64,000 nucleotides of DNA from Leptodactylus fallax (GCA_947044405.1 CAMRHE010000054.1:2232001-2296000); one strand, 5' to 3'; positions 11,945 through 24,382 are shown, counted from the first letter of the stretch. Notes: generated by a model from the letters alone, not told the origin. A program made the numbers and translations.

Positions 11945-12137
11945 CAGTGGGTATGGAAAATATTCAGACCCCTTTAAATTTTTCACTCTTTGTTTCATTG
12001 CGGCCATTTGCTAAAAGCAAAAAAGTTCATTTTATTTCTCATTAATGTACACTCAGCACCCCATCATGACAGAAAAAAAACAGAAATGTAGATATTTTTG
12101 CAAATTTATTTAAAAAAAAAAACTGAAATATCACATC
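11945..12137 (+). mobile_element. Tc1/mariner terminal fragment
   Basis: Begins CAGTGGGTATGGAAAATATT directly after TA (11943-11944) and runs through about 190 bases typical of a vertebrate Tc1 end (ATTCAGACCC, then a TTTCACTCTTTGTTTCATTG block). It then stops abruptly. No transposase remains. Confidence 0.8.
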
Positions 12138-12589
12138 TATTTAGTCCACTGTTTGGCATACCAAGCCATCATATAAATGTATGCTTTTTGTGAAAAGATT
12201 ATATGAAATGTTCTTATTATCCTGTATCTTATTATTGCATTATAGTATACAAGTATGTTGTGCTGGCTAATATATGTGTGCATTGAACAGTATATATTGG
12301 TAGTTGTGGGCACTTAACTCTAGGTTTTCCTTCTGTTCCTGTTCATTGATGGACTTTTATTAATCATATGTATACTTTTCATTGGTATTAATAAAGAGCT
12401 GTTTTATTATTTGTTATATAGTGTGCGCACATCTTATTCTTTGTAGGGTTGCTTATGTAATGTGTTTTGGATGCGCTCTCCCACCTTGAGTGATTTAGTT
12501 CCATTGATAATGCTTTACTTCTGGGTAGTATTTTGAAATATGCTACGATTTTTAGATCTTGGTGAAACTATTTGTTGTTCTTTTTGCAG

Positions 12590-12724
12590 ATCTCCCACTG
12601 TTATCATTTGAAGATGATAGAACATTATTGTATAGCCCAAAAGCAGTGGTTGCCGATCGCTGCAATGCCATGGAAAAAAGAATACAAGAAATGAAGAATA
12701 AAAGGGAAAATTTATCTCCTACAG
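12590..12724 (+). CDS. mcph1: MCPH1 exon 6
   Basis: Encodes DLPLLSFEDDRTLLYSP through AMEKRIQEMKNKRENLSPT. The AMEKR-QEMK-KRENLSPT stretch is a conserved MCPH1 block. Acceptor TTTTTGCAG, donor ACAG|GTAGAA. Phase 1 at both ends. Confidence 0.95.
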
Positions 12725-13421
12725 GTAGAAAATAATACAGTGCTGTTTCTTACAGTTGTAGAAGTTTGCCTGGGCAGTCTACGAATAAACTGAAAAGTGC
12801 TATTTCTTTATTTGCTACAGTAATTTACCACTGTGAGTAGAAGTCAAATTGTAGTCAGTTACTTAACAATGCATTTCAAATTACTGGCATATAGCAGCTT
12901 GTCATACAAATGAATGCCAGACAAGCCTGAGAGCCTTCAATAGGCTTCTTGCTGTCATGGCAATGGATCGCTGGCCCTAGATCTCGTTCCGGGCACTGGT
13001 GGTCCTCCCAAAAATGCTGGTGCCAATGCTCCTCTGGGAAAATGCTCCCATGCACCACCGGGAGCCTTAATGCCCACGATCAGTGGGGGCTCTGATCATG
13101 AGCATTAGCACTGGGCTTCTGCTAGCAGAGACCTGGCGGCTATGGAGGGAGGTCCCTTAGCTCCTGAGTAGCCACTGTATTTAAATACCCGACATCGGCC
13201 GTACTATTACAGTGGATGTCGGGAAGGGGTTACGTAAAGTTTCTACACATGTCCTGTTCTCTATGGCTACACTGTTTTATTAGTTTTTTTTTTTTTCCAC
13301 CTCTTCTCTTTTATTCCCCACTTTGCAGTTTTTGGTTGACACGTTTAGTGCTAAAAGCAGTAATATGTGTATGTGAGTGGTTTTTATGGTAAAAAACACA
13401 CATTTTGTTTTCCTTTTACAG
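12725..13421 (+). other. MCPH1 intron 6
   Basis: About 12890-13235 is a dispersed repeat also found at about 37190-37500 (shared ATTTAAATACCCGACATC and nearby blocks). The rest is unrecognised. Confidence 0.75.
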
Positions 13422-13508
13422 CTTCTCAAGTGTCACAGACATTTGAATTTTCTTCATTGAAACCATCAGTTGGAAATAGTCCTTCCATCATTTTGGGCTC
13501 TCCACCCG
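13422..13508 (+). CDS. mcph1: MCPH1 exon 7
   Basis: A short exon encoding ASQVSQTFEFSSLKPSVGN and on to LGSPP. Acceptor CCTTTTACAG, donor GTATGT, phase 1 at both ends, length 87. The sequence lies in a poorly conserved Ser-rich part of the protein, so support comes mostly from phase, splice signals and position between exons 6 and 8. Confidence 0.85.
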
Positions 13509-15534
13509 GTATGTTAAAATGCATATTAAAAAAACGGTATAATGCTATCACAATGTTCATAAAAACTAGTGACCCAATGCCATTCTTGGTCCTAAGGAAA
13601 TTTATCCGGTACAAATGTAGAACATTAGTTTTAATGATTGAAAGTTTCACTAATGCCGACACATTTTTATTTGTTAGTATATCTACCTATAAATTAGATA
13701 TATGCAAAGTTTGATAGGTCTACAATTTATACATTTTAATCCAGTTAATTAATAATAATTATTTGGTAGCTCATATAGATATGAAATCACCTGGAATCTT
13801 ATGTGAGAGGATGTAATGGGATTTGGCACAAGTTGTAGTCAAGATAGTGGCAGTAAGGCATATATAACAATAGTCAGAATTCTGATACAGTTTGATACAT
13901 GGGTTAAAAGTACAGCACCCGCATGTGATGACTGGCAGACTAGTTAATCAGCATTATAGTAGTATGGTATGGTAATTGTATAATATAGTAGTATTTTAAC
14001 TGCAGAAAGTATGCTGCCTCCTTTCAGCACATATGGACATGCATGGTTGCATCATATTATAGTCTGCACCTAGATCAGAACTTTAGTAACCTTATGAGTG
14101 ATAAGTGGGTTTCATGAAAGCCCTGGTATGTGAAATAATGAAGTTTGACTATCACCCAAGCTGTAAATTTGAGGAACTGAAAATACTGAGTTGACCTCTA
14201 CAGTGCATGTTAATTTAGGTGGTTGACTATATTAGTAACTGAAAATGACAGCTTGTCTTGTGAGCTAACCCTGTAGCTGTATAGCAGTTGGGAACGTGCA
14301 CAATGTAGAGCAAATAACAAATGGAAATTGTCACTTTTATGCTTTTCACTACCTTGAAAAGAGTGTAAATATGTTGTTTAACAAATTTAAACTTCCTGTT
14401 CCAGCAGGTTGTAAATGATCTTCAAGTCATTATAAGTAGGAAATAAAGGAGATATAAAACAGCAGAAAGGGGCCTCTGCAGAGCTGATAGATGTGCTTAC
14501 TGAAGTCAGCTTGTGCCCAATTTTTTTTTTTTAATTCAAACTTCATTATATAGTGTTTTTATTAAATCAGGTATAGTTGTACAAATTGTACAGTGCTGCG
14601 GAATATGTTGGCGCTATACAAATAAAATGTATTATTATTATATTAGGTATAGAAAAATATAGACTTTATAAGCAAGTTAGACTCAATCAAATCTAACTTT
14701 TTAGGATAATAGCAGATTTCTTGTCTCTGGCTACACCAAGAATTTCATTACTTTTGAATAATTAGGTTTATAGAAAAATACATACATATATATGTATATA
14801 TAAAAGTAAGGAGCTGTTCATGGCGAACAGACCATGGTGCATTCCACCTGTCAGAGCAGCAGTTCAGTCTGATTTGTAGAGAAGAATAATTCAGAATGCA
14901 GCGCCATTTTTCTTGTCGAAACAAAAACCATGATAGGACATAAACCTGCGGACCTCATTATAGTCAATGCGGTTTGTCATGTGCCTTTGGTATTGCAAAA
15001 CTGATCCAGCACTGCAGCATGGTTTTAGTTTGTTACTGGAAACCATGATGGAAGTGTGAACCCTACCTTAAAGGGGACCTGTCTCCTCTCCTGATGTGTG
15101 TTTTCGTGCATTTCCTGCGAAATGGTGATTCTGGGGTATTTTTTTTTCTCATGAACTTCTGTTGTGCTGTCTCTCTATAATATGTATTAGAGATTTGTGA
15201 ATGAGATGCCTATTGGGTTCTTAAGGTCTGTGTGGGACTGAATGGACAATGTAGAAGTATGTATGGACAAACCCCGCCAACTGGTAACACCCAGCTCTCA
15301 TTCTGTTCTTAAATTTCTAGTATTAATAACAGAGGGGCAGCACATCAGAGTTGTCAGAAAAGATGCTCTAGAATTGTTATATTATGGTGACTTAATTATT
15401 CACTGAAATAGCAGTGATCTGGATTGATGAAATGTTCTAACATTGTATTATATGTTTATATTTCAAATTTACCTTTTACTGAAATTTGTGTATCTGTTTC
15501 TGCTTTTTTAATATTCTGGTATTCTGTTTTTCAG
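13509..15534 (+). other. MCPH1 intron 7
   Basis: It holds a LINE 3'-tail repeat (14579-14643), a degenerate foldback repeat around 14925-15070 and a short dispersed-repeat end starting AAAGGGGACCTGTCTCC at 15071. The rest looks unique. Confidence 0.75.
14579..14643 (+). repeat. L2/CR1-like LINE 3' tail
   Basis: Starts ACAAATTGTACAGTGCTGCG and ends in ATT repeats, like the 3' end of the LINE at 21300-22672. Confidence 0.8.
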
Positions 15535-16719
15535 AGAATGACAGCAGCTCTCTTAATACTAGCTATGATGACCTTTTTGAAAGCGTCTTGAAGGGGGGTG
15601 AAGTAGTTAGCATTCCAAGCAATAATAAAATCCACGTAGTTAAGGAAGATCCAGTTGGTTCACCTGCTTTAAAGTCAGATTTATCACCTCAAAACAATAC
15701 ACAAGGCAAATCTAGTCCTGTAAGGGTAAAGAGACGATCAGAAACTCAAGTCAAGAGACGAAAATCAAACCGGTTCAGACCTACTGGCGGTATAAATGTG
15801 AATGACTGTGCAGCACTTCTTACTCTAAATGAAACCCTGGATGTGGATTTTACATCTATGGAAAATAAAGCAGTTTCCAAAGTCAGTTTTGATGCTGTAG
15901 ATGGGAAAACTAAAAACCTCTCAATACAAATTTCACATAAAGATCCAAAGTCCAATAAAGTGAAAGCTGCTCATAGCACATCTGTCAATGACAATGGGAG
16001 TGATGTGTTTTCTGACACCCCTATTGAAAAGAGGAGCATCTCAGGTTTGGACTATTCATCTATGGCAAATGGACTTATTGCATTATGTAAAGAAAAGGAA
16101 CAATCTAAGAAAATGGGACGTCGAAGTTTAAAATCTGAAGTTCCAGGTCCCCATGTCAAAAATAAAGCTGTGACAGTAGCAAAATCTTGTTTATCATCAT
16201 GCAATACAGACCCTGACACATTTTCTACTTTTGAAGATTTTTTTACTTCTTCAGCTTTAAATAACCATGACAGCAAACTGAGTAGATTTTCACTGACTAT
16301 GGAACCAAGAAGGTCACCAAGCCCTCCACCACTTAATGACTGCCGTAAACGAAGAAGATCTACGGGTGCCTCTCTGCAAGAAGCGCGCACGGTGAAAAAG
16401 AGGAAAACTATACATTCACTAACTCATTCTATTTCAAGCCCATCAGAAAACTTAGTTTCTAATAAAAATCCTACAAGTTCTAAAAAATGTGTGACATCAA
16501 CTAAAAAGGAGTCTCCAGTTGCTAGTAGTTCTGAAATAAGTATCTTTTTAAAGAAATCTGAAGTAGCTGAGAATGGTAATAAGATACACACAACCTCTGT
16601 GAGGAACACCATATCACTGGCCACATCTAAAAAAACAGAGGATATACCTGGTGTTAAAGAGACCTTGCATCTAGTCAATGGCACAGATCACGGAAAACAG
16701 ATGAAACCATTTCAGCCAA
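15535..16719 (+). CDS. mcph1: MCPH1 exon 8, large central exon
   Basis: Encodes residues about 227-621, the long disordered central region that in human MCPH1 binds condensin II and carries nuclear localisation signals. Two basic clusters are visible: VKRRSETQVKRRKSNR and, later, CRKRRRSTG with VKKRKTIHS. Two acidic-aromatic motifs, TSYDDLFESVL (about residue 235) and TFEDFFTSSAL (about 455), resemble the human SYDDYF motif. The acceptor is GTTTTTCAG. I place the donor at CCAA|GTACGT because only phase 1 keeps exon 9 open; the alternative GTGAGC four bases later would put a stop at once. Large size (1,185 nt) matches the giant exon 8 of other vertebrates. Confidence 0.93.
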
Positions 16720-16990
16720 GTACGTGAGCCTTGTAATCACTATCTTTTTAATAAGCAGATATTATACATCTGTGGTTTGGCTGAACTATTAAACCTGGCA
16801 TACAGAAGGGTGAATAATGTGCACTATGTGTAACGGAATGGCACAATGGTAATACCAACAACTTGTTGACATTTTTTTCCTTGTCTTGTGTATTTGTAAT
16901 TCAAGTATTCTGTAGCTGCATGAGTCACATTGTGTCTCATGACTTTAATATGTGTCCATACAGAATCCCTGACTCCAATAACTTCTTTAA

Positions 16991-17488
16991 AGGGATTCTC
17001 TCACTGCCCCAACTACTTTAAACCACTCCTATAGCGTTGTAGATGCTGTTAGCAGAATAAAAACCATACCTTTCTTAAGTTTCAAAGCCCCAGGGATGTG
17101 GAGAAAAAACACTTTTATTCTTTTCTTTATTCAAATGAGGATCTTGGAGCACAGGAGGCGTTTTCTTCTATTACTGAGCACTGCTGCATCATCCCTAAAC
17201 ACGCCCATCCTGCATTCAGCTCATCCCCCTTGTGCAGTGTGATTTGATCCTCCCAGTGTCAGTTAATTCTCACACTGCCCAGAGGGACAAGCTGAATGCA
17301 GGATGGGCATGTTTGGTGATGATGCAGCAGTGCTCAGTGATAGAAGAAAACGCCTCATGTGCTCCAAGATCCTCGTTTGAATCCCTGGGGCTCTGAAACT
17401 TAAGAAGGGTATGGTTTTTATTCTGTGAACAGCATCTACAGCATTATGGGAGCGGTTTAAAGTAGCCGGGGGCAGTGATACACTCGCT
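16991..17488. mobile_element. TTAA-flanked palindromic element
   Basis: The two arms are near-perfect inverted repeats over about 200 bases each; AGGCGTTTTCTTCTAT in the left arm reappears inverted in the right arm. TTAA flanks both ends (16987-16990 and 17489-17492). It is non-coding and can fold into one long hairpin. TTAA duplication is typical of piggyBac- or Kolobok-type mobilisation. Confidence 0.82.
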
Positions 17489-18035
17489 TTAAACTAGGGT
17501 ACACAAGCAAATTTCTGGAGCTATTCTATAAGTAGTGGAACCTAAACACAGAAAAGATGCACATCTTACTGTTTGTGTTCCACTTCATGTTTTGGCTTAC
17601 AGTGATAGGCTGAGCAGCCTTTCCTGTGTGCCGAAAGGAACCAGGGACTGGTGGCAGATTCTTGTGTGTACCCTTCTTAATGTAACTGATGGGAAGCAAA
17701 GTAGAGTACGCCATGTTGCACATATGTTGATCAATTTTATAGATTACCTTGCTTATTCAGGTTTGCAGCCTGTTGTACAGTTCTGAATGACTATTCCAGC
17801 TATGATTCCTTGCCTGTGTAGTACCTGTTCAGAGGTTGCATTATTTGCTGTGTACCTTTTTTATCTGCCAGTCAGAGTAATATTTAATAACTCTACCAGA
17901 ATGCAGTGCAATACAGATGATTGTATAAAGGTAGGTCAGCTAAACTGTTGGAGGAGTATCTAAAATCTTTGGACAGATCTCAGCAGCAAATAGTAGAATT
18001 GTGATTGCAGCTCTGGATTATATTACATCAAGTTA

Positions 18036-18354
18036 GGGCCGGTTCACATTTGCGTTTGGCTTTCCGTTCAGGGAGTCTGCTTGGGGACCCCCTGAATGGA
18101 AATCAATACGCATAGAGAAGCGGTTACCTAAGGAAACCTGTGGACCCCATAGACTATAATGGGATTCATGTGGTTTCCACATGAAGCAAGCGGAGAGAAA
18201 AGTGCTGCGTGTTTCGTGCGGAAACCACACGGACCCCATTATAGTCTGTGGGTTTCCTTGGGTAACCACTTTTCTATGCGTTTAGGTTTCTGTTCGGGGG
18301 GGGTCTCCAAGTGAACTTCCCGAACGGAAAGCGAACGCAGATGTGAACCGGCCC
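18036..18354. mobile_element. TTA-flanked foldback MITE
   Basis: Ends GGGCCGGTTCACATTTGCGT and its near-exact inverse, flanked by TTA (18033-18035, 18355-18357). The arms contain the ATTATAGTCTATGGGG-type block shared by other foldback elements here. Non-coding; PIF/Harbinger-like by its target site. Confidence 0.82.
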
Positions 18355-19572
18355 TTATACTTTATTTGGTAAATTGTTAGAAAGGAAACTGGCTATGATG
18401 ATTTGACAATCACATGCATACAGTAACTGGAATGAATATTGAAAGTCTATAGAAAGATCGGCACTGCCTCTTCATGGAAAACTGTGGTACCAAGGACCTC
18501 TAGTGGCGCTCTACCAGTGAAAATAACATGTTCACAAAAATCCCAATAGAATAAATAATCCTGCAGGCTTGGATAAAGCAAGAGAAACAGTCATAGCTTC
18601 TGCACTGTACGTTCGATATATATAATGTGTCTGACATGAAAATAATTGGTAAGGGTCACAGGATTATTTCTTCTGTTGGGCCTTAAAGATGACTTTTCAT
18701 TGCCGCCACCAATTTCAACTAATTGCATTCTTCAATAGGCACCAGTCCATAGATTCTGGCACAGTTGGAATGTTTTGTTTTGATCTCCCACCATTCCTAT
18801 GCAATCACTTCTGTTATTTTCAGCATGATCATACTCTCTACTGTCAGGTAGGGGTTAGAGGAAAAATTCCTACTGTACCAAAATCTGTGTAGAGGCACCT
18901 GTGGAAGGATACAAGGAGTTGGTGGAGGTGGTGACAGAAAATACTATAATTAGTAATGTGAAATACACATGAATACCTCTCCTTTTATTTTCCCTGTTTA
19001 ATTTTAGTGTTCTTAATTGTATGGTCTTATTCAATAAAAAGTTATATTTTTGTAAAGTTATTGCTTGTGTTAAAGGGCTTTTCCACCTGTAAAAAAACAA
19101 AAACAAAACCTAAATTGTATGAAAAAAGTAAAAATAATCATTACTTACTGTCTGTTATCCCACACTATATGGAGAAGTGCTATATATTTTCCTGCTGTCT
19201 TCCAAGTATTTGTTTACACATGACCATGTGGGCATAAACTGTACTACTGACCTAATGGCTCAGTGATAAGAGCCGTTTTACATGTAGTATGATTTGTGAC
19301 TGCTGCAGCGGTCACGGGCTGCTGTTTGCAACAAAAACTAGGGGTACAACAGCCACTGTGGGTTCCGGACACCCAGTATAAAGAGGTGAGCAGCAATTTT
19401 TGTTTTAAACAACTTGCAGCTGTTTTTAATTAAATGTGGAAAACCCCTTTTAACAGTTTTTTGGGGTTTTTTGTAAAATGTAGTTTTATGAGGTTTTTTT
19501 CCCTACTCTGATTATTATGTCTTAATGATTGAACAGTTTATTTAGGCTCAAAGAAAACCTACATATATGTAA

Positions 19573-19915
19573 GGCCTCATGCACATGATCATGAAAAACA
19601 GACGTTTCTTTGATGTCAGTCACATTTGTTTTCAGAAGAATGGAAGTCAATGGTTGTAGCCCAATACAACAATACAAGTCTGTGGGAATATATTTTAATG
19701 TCCGTCAAAAAAAAATAATGAAGTGTATGAATTATTATTTATTATTATTACTAGTGTTTTTTTTTTTTGTTTGTTTGAACAGTTAAAAATAGCTGACATA
19801 TATAGATATTAAAAACTGGCAAATGGGCAGAAAATGGATGAAAAATTTGACATGGATTGATGCCGGACATTAAAAATGGACCATCCATTATTTAAATTTT
19901 CATGTGCATGAGACC
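19573..19915. mobile_element. TAA-flanked foldback MITE
   Basis: GGCCTCATGCACATGATCAT at the left is mirrored by ATGTGCATGAGACC at the right, with TAA on both sides (19570-19572, 19916-19918). Non-coding, with A/T-rich centre. Confidence 0.72.
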
Positions 19916-20484
19916 TAAAGCTTTTGTCCAGTTTTCCTGATCTGAGATGATTAGGATCATAAAAAAGTAATCATAAATTTTGAAATTCAGTATCTGACAT
20001 TTTTTATTTTGAATCTGCAGAACTATGGATTAAGCCAGACATAAAGTATACAGATAAGAATAAACAAATAAATAACATGTTAAATTATCCTTGTATAGTA
20101 GTTTTTTACCTTTTATCTTTGATTTATTTATTTTTTTTGCCCTTTGTTTTAACCTGATACCATAGCTTTAAGAAAAACTTGTCAAAAAGTTTCAGCTGTG
20201 AAAAAAATAATAGAAAGTGCAGCTGATCACTGGTCACCTTTTTATTTCCCTTCTCTGCAAAGGATAGTAAAACTACTTGGTACTTTATTAATTGCACATT
20301 TTGACAAAACAAAAGTGGCTGCTCAGTGATTGACAGCAATCTGTGTATGCAAACTCATAATGAATAGGATCGCCCACTGGACTCCTAAGCTCAGAATGGC
20401 CATCAGTTTAATGAATAGATGACATGTAATACTGAAACTTCTCCAATTAAACTAGGTACATTACTTTACGTTTGTGGTCATTAA

Positions 20485-21273
20485 ATGGTTTTTGTCACAA
20501 ACATAACCATATATAAATGTATAGACAGTTAACTTAAAACATTTTTTCAAAAATAAATAAAAATTTGCAAGAGTTTTAAAGATTTTCTCTAACCCTCCAA
20601 GGGTATGTTCACACGGTGAAAAATGAAGAGAAATTCCTCTTCGTTTTCCGCCGCTGGCATTTTGCCGCGGTCTAGCTGCGATGGGATGCCAATGCAGTGC
20701 ATCAGCATTCCGTCGCGGCATCCCGCTCCTGATTAGGCCCTGATGAATGGTCCTATCAGGAGGGAGTCTCACGCCGTGGAATCCGCGACAAGATCGAGCA
20801 GGACGCTTCTTTTTTCTGCGTCCTGCTGCGATCTCTGCCTCCCTTTGAAAACAATGGGAGGCGGATTCCGGGAAATCTGCCGCGAAATCTGCAGCAAATT
20901 TCTCCGTGTGAACACACCCTTAGTGCTGATAGTCTTGTGTTTTGATCTGTTGCCAATGATACGGCCATGAATGCAGAAACTTTGTCTAAGACAGAATCCC
21001 AGCCATGATTTCCCTATCGTGGACAGGTTATCAGGCATTGACACTACATGTTTGAGAAGATAATCTAGCCACAATAAGAAAATCATGGATGGGATTTTGG
21101 TAAGTGCCAGACCATAGAAAGTAACTGCATTCATGGTCATATCCATTGACTGCCTATCAAGACAAAAGACAGTCACCTCTAAAGATAATTAGAGAATATC
21201 TTTAAAACACTGCAAAAATGTTTAACTTCTAATCGTTTATTAATTTAAATATCTTTATGTTCATGAGAAACCC
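20485..21273. mobile_element. Palindromic element interrupted by another MITE
   Basis: The outer parts match the TTAA palindrome at 33395-33892 (shared GAGTTTTAAAGATTTTCT, then CAGGTTATCAGGCA and other blocks). Inside the left arm sits an unrelated 319-bp foldback element (20601-20919). The left TTAA is at 20481-20484; the right target site has decayed. Confidence 0.7.
20601..20919. mobile_element. Foldback MITE nested in the palindrome
   Basis: Left end GGGTATGTTCACACGG and right end GTGTGAACACACCC are inverted copies, followed by TTA at 20920-20922. The interior is GC-rich, with CCGCTGGCATTTTGCCGCGG-like blocks that pair across the element. Non-coding. Confidence 0.75.
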
Positions 21274-21299
21274 TTATATATTTCATCTGTCATGTTCTT

Positions 21300-22672
21300 C
21301 ATGTGCTGCCACCTTTACTAAGGTCTTTCTGTAATTTTCTCCCTCTACACAGCCCCCTTTGGACAAACCATCACTAGATTTGGCTTCTGGTACCATCTTT
21401 ATGCTGATGGCACCCAATTATATACGTCATCCCGTGACATCACCCCTGCACTAATACAGAACACCAGTGACTGCCTCTCTGCTGTCTCAAATATCATGTC
21501 TTTGCTCTATCTGAAACTGAATCTCTCAAAGACTGAACTACTGCTGTTTCCACCATCTAATAGATCTGTCCCTGATATCTCTATTGCAGTCTCTGGCCTT
21601 ACCATAACTCCTAGGCAGTATGCCCGCTGCCTCGGGGTTTTGTTTGACTCAGACCTTTCCTTCCCCCCCCCATATCCAATCACTCACATGCTCATGTCAT
21701 CTCCACCACAAAAACATCTCCAGAATCCACCCTTTCCTTTACCACAGATACACTAAAGACACTTATTGTTGCCCTGATTCACTCTCGCCTTGACTGCTGT
21801 AACTCTTTACTAATCGGTCTTCCCCTTACTAAACTCTCCCCTCTACAATCTTTTCTGAATGCAGCGGCCAGGCTCATCTATCAGTCTAGACGTTACAGCA
21901 ATGCCTCCAGTCTGTGCCGTTCACTACATTGGCTGCCTATTCAATACAGAATACAATATAAACTTATCACCCTCATCCACAAGGCTCTCCATAATGCTGC
22001 ACCTCCCTACATTTCCTCCCTCACCTCTGTCTATCGCCCAACCCGTACTCTCCGTTCACTCAATGACCTAAGACTTACATCCTCTATTATCAGAACCTCC
22101 CACGCTCCTATACAAGACTTCTCCCGAGTTGCACCACTTCTCTGGAATGCTCTAGCCTGGACTATTAGATTAACCCCCAATTTCCACAGCTTCAAGCGTA
22201 AACTAAAGACATATCTTTTCAGACAGGCCTATCACAACTCCTAATGTAAACCCTTCCGTAGTTAGAATCCCTAAAACATACCCTCCCCTGTTGATGCTCC
22301 AACATTATCTCACAGGATATGATGCCGTATCAGTCTAACTTTATATGTCCAGGCACCATCTGCACGTTAAAGGACACGACTGGTGACGGCTCATACAGCT
22401 TTATATATGTGTAATGACAGTAACCTCTATTACAAAATTGTCTGACCATAGTATAAGCAATGCTACCTCCAATGCCGCCCCTGCTACCTCTTGTGTCACC
22501 CCCTCTACCTCATAGATTGTAAGCTCTTGCGAGCAGGGCCCTCAGTCCCAGTGTGTGAATTGACTATTTCTTTGTAATGTATCTTTTTTGTCAGTATTTG
22601 AACCCTACAAATTGTACAGTACTGCGGAATATGTTGGCGCTATATAAATAAAATGTATTATTATTATTATAT
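21300..22672 (+). mobile_element. L2/CR1-like LINE, 5'-truncated and broken
   Basis: Frames read through a reverse-transcriptase C-terminal half. LYTAPFGQ is followed by LYADGTQLYTSS, LKLNLSKTELLLFPP, RLDCCNSLLIGLP, a HWLPIQYR block, then FKRKLKTYLFRQAY before the 3' UTR. The catalytic YADD is YADG, and frameshifts near 21755 split the frame, so it is inactive. The 3' UTR contains ATTGTAAGCTCTTGCGAGCA and ends with the GGCGCTATATAAATAAA block and (ATT)n. The same tail occurs alone at five or more other places in the window. Confidence 0.88.
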
Positions 22673-23439
22673 TATTTACTCTAATAGAGTTTTAAGTTTT
22701 AAAAGTAACCTGTAAGGTGTGTTTGGGACATTAACCTGTTCATGTCTATCGTTCAAAAAAACAAACTGCACTATCACAGTGAAGACTAGGTGTACTTCTA
22801 TGGCTTTGCTGCTAAGGGAGCTATAGGTTCGTTATCCCCTAGCCTAGGGATAAGCATAGTTGGGGAAAAATTTGTTTCATAGGAAAACCCCTTTAAACCA
22901 TCTTTCCATAAGGACCTGTGGGTGATTTTATGTCCCAAATAAACTTGACGGGTTCTCTTTAAAATAGTTCAGTTTTCCAGGTTTGTTCTTTAACCTGTAG
23001 CATAGCTTGTAATCTAACAGTTATAAATCTGTACAAGATGCTTAGATGTGACTGATGAGAAGATTAAAGAGTACCTATAATTCCCAAAGCAACTCAGTTC
23101 TTCCTTTTAGGTAGCTTTAGTCGTGCCCAATTTTCAAATTAATATTTTTGCTAGTAAAACAAATTAAGAGCAAGGGACGTGAGTCATGAGAAATGTAATA
23201 AGCAATCTGGCAGATCAGTGGCCAGGTAAATCATAGATTGATTGATTCCAGCCTTTTTCTATACTACCTTTTACATTAATATGTTTTCTGGACATTTGAC
23301 ATCTAAAAGAACTACAGACGTTTACAATAATACACAAGAAAAAAGTAAAAGCAGACATGTGCCCCTAATAACAGTACACATAATCATTAAAAATCATATC
23401 AAGGCATTAAAAAAAAAAAAAAAATCATACAGCAGTACC

Positions 23440-23653
23440 AAGTGGTCCACGGCCCGGTACTGGTCAGCGGCACGGTCATTGGGGACCTCTGCCATAGACT
23501 ATAATGTGGTCTGCCGGGTTTCCACCTGGTTTTCTCCTGAAAAATGTGGAGAGAAAAGTCCTGCATTCAGGACTTTTATCTCTTCTTTTTTCAAGCGGAT
23601 TCGGGGATGGAAACCCCAAACGGAGTTTAAATACCAGTGTGAATCCAGCCTTA
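23440..23653. repeat. Partial foldback repeat
   Basis: Shares the CATAGACTATAATG block and the AAAAGTCCTGCA-type core with other foldback elements here, and ends GTGTGAATCCAGCC before TTA at 23654-23656. The left end is not clear, so the copy may be truncated. Confidence 0.6.
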
Positions 23654-23795
23654 GCTGCTACATGCTGATATTCCACCCATTATTTACAACATGACACCAG
23701 GTTGGATGACGTGACTCACTGCTTTCTGGGGTGGGGGGGCTTAGTCCCCGCACTGTTTATATTCTCCTGTGCGTCTGGACAATCTGCTTACTCTA

Positions 23796-23989
23796 GGCTC
23801 ACACTTGTGCTCGGGTTTCCCGAAAAACAGAAACCCAATCCACTTAGAAAGCAGTTACTTGCGGACCCCATAGACTATAATGGGGTTCACTGGGTTTCCG
23901 CCCAAAAAATGAGGAGAGAAAAGTCCTGCTTGCAAGCGGAGTGGGGAACCAAATCCCAAGTGCTCACCAAGCGCAAATGTGATCCCAGC
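23796..23989. mobile_element. CTA-flanked foldback MITE
   Basis: Left GGCTCACACTTGTGCTCGGG and right TGTGATCCCAGC are inverted copies, with CTA on both sides (23793-23795, 23990-23992). It shares the core block CCCCATAGACTATAATGGGG with its relatives. Confidence 0.72.
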
Positions 23990-24382
23990 CTAAGCTAATT
24001 ACAGTTTGGACAGTGTCTGTTATCTCTCTATGTAAACACAAAGGTAACAAATGACTCTTCTACCCGTTATCAATGCTCTGCAACGGAAAGCAATTTTGAG
24101 TGAGTAAGAGAAGAGAATATATGTAGCCAGAAGCAGGGACTAAATCATCAGTTGACCCCTAGAGCTACAAAAAAGAGGTGGTCGGGTACCTATGCAACGA
24201 GCTGTAAATATGTCAGGAGTCATTCAGCATTATCTGGCAAGCGCAGCAAGATAGATAAAGCAGTGTATTGGGTAAAACACCAGTTAGCTTAAACTACAAG
24301 TTTAAATATGATTCTAGAAATTAGAATACGCCTTTGAAGGGAGTCTACCACCTTCAGTTGCCACTACCATGTCGCTTATGTA

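Larger units (their letters stand above)
10387..12589 (+). other. MCPH1 intron 5
   Basis: It contains a diverged dispersed repeat at about 10685-10940, half of a TTAA palindrome (11350-11697) and a Tc1 terminal fragment (11945-12137). The remaining sequence shows no gene. Confidence 0.75.

Noticed and set aside
15486..15534. Extra N-terminal codons before MCPH1 exon 8 (open frame starting MCICFCFF)
   Set aside because: They are the pyrimidine-rich 3' end of intron 7; a clear acceptor at 15531-15534 fits the phase of exon 7.
16720..16732. Donor at 16724 (AGTAC|GTGAGC) for exon 8
   Set aside because: That phase puts a stop into exon 9 at once; the donor at 16720 keeps the frame.
23242..23694. 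150-codon open frame
   Set aside because: It runs through an A-run and a foldback repeat; low-complexity protein with no family features.
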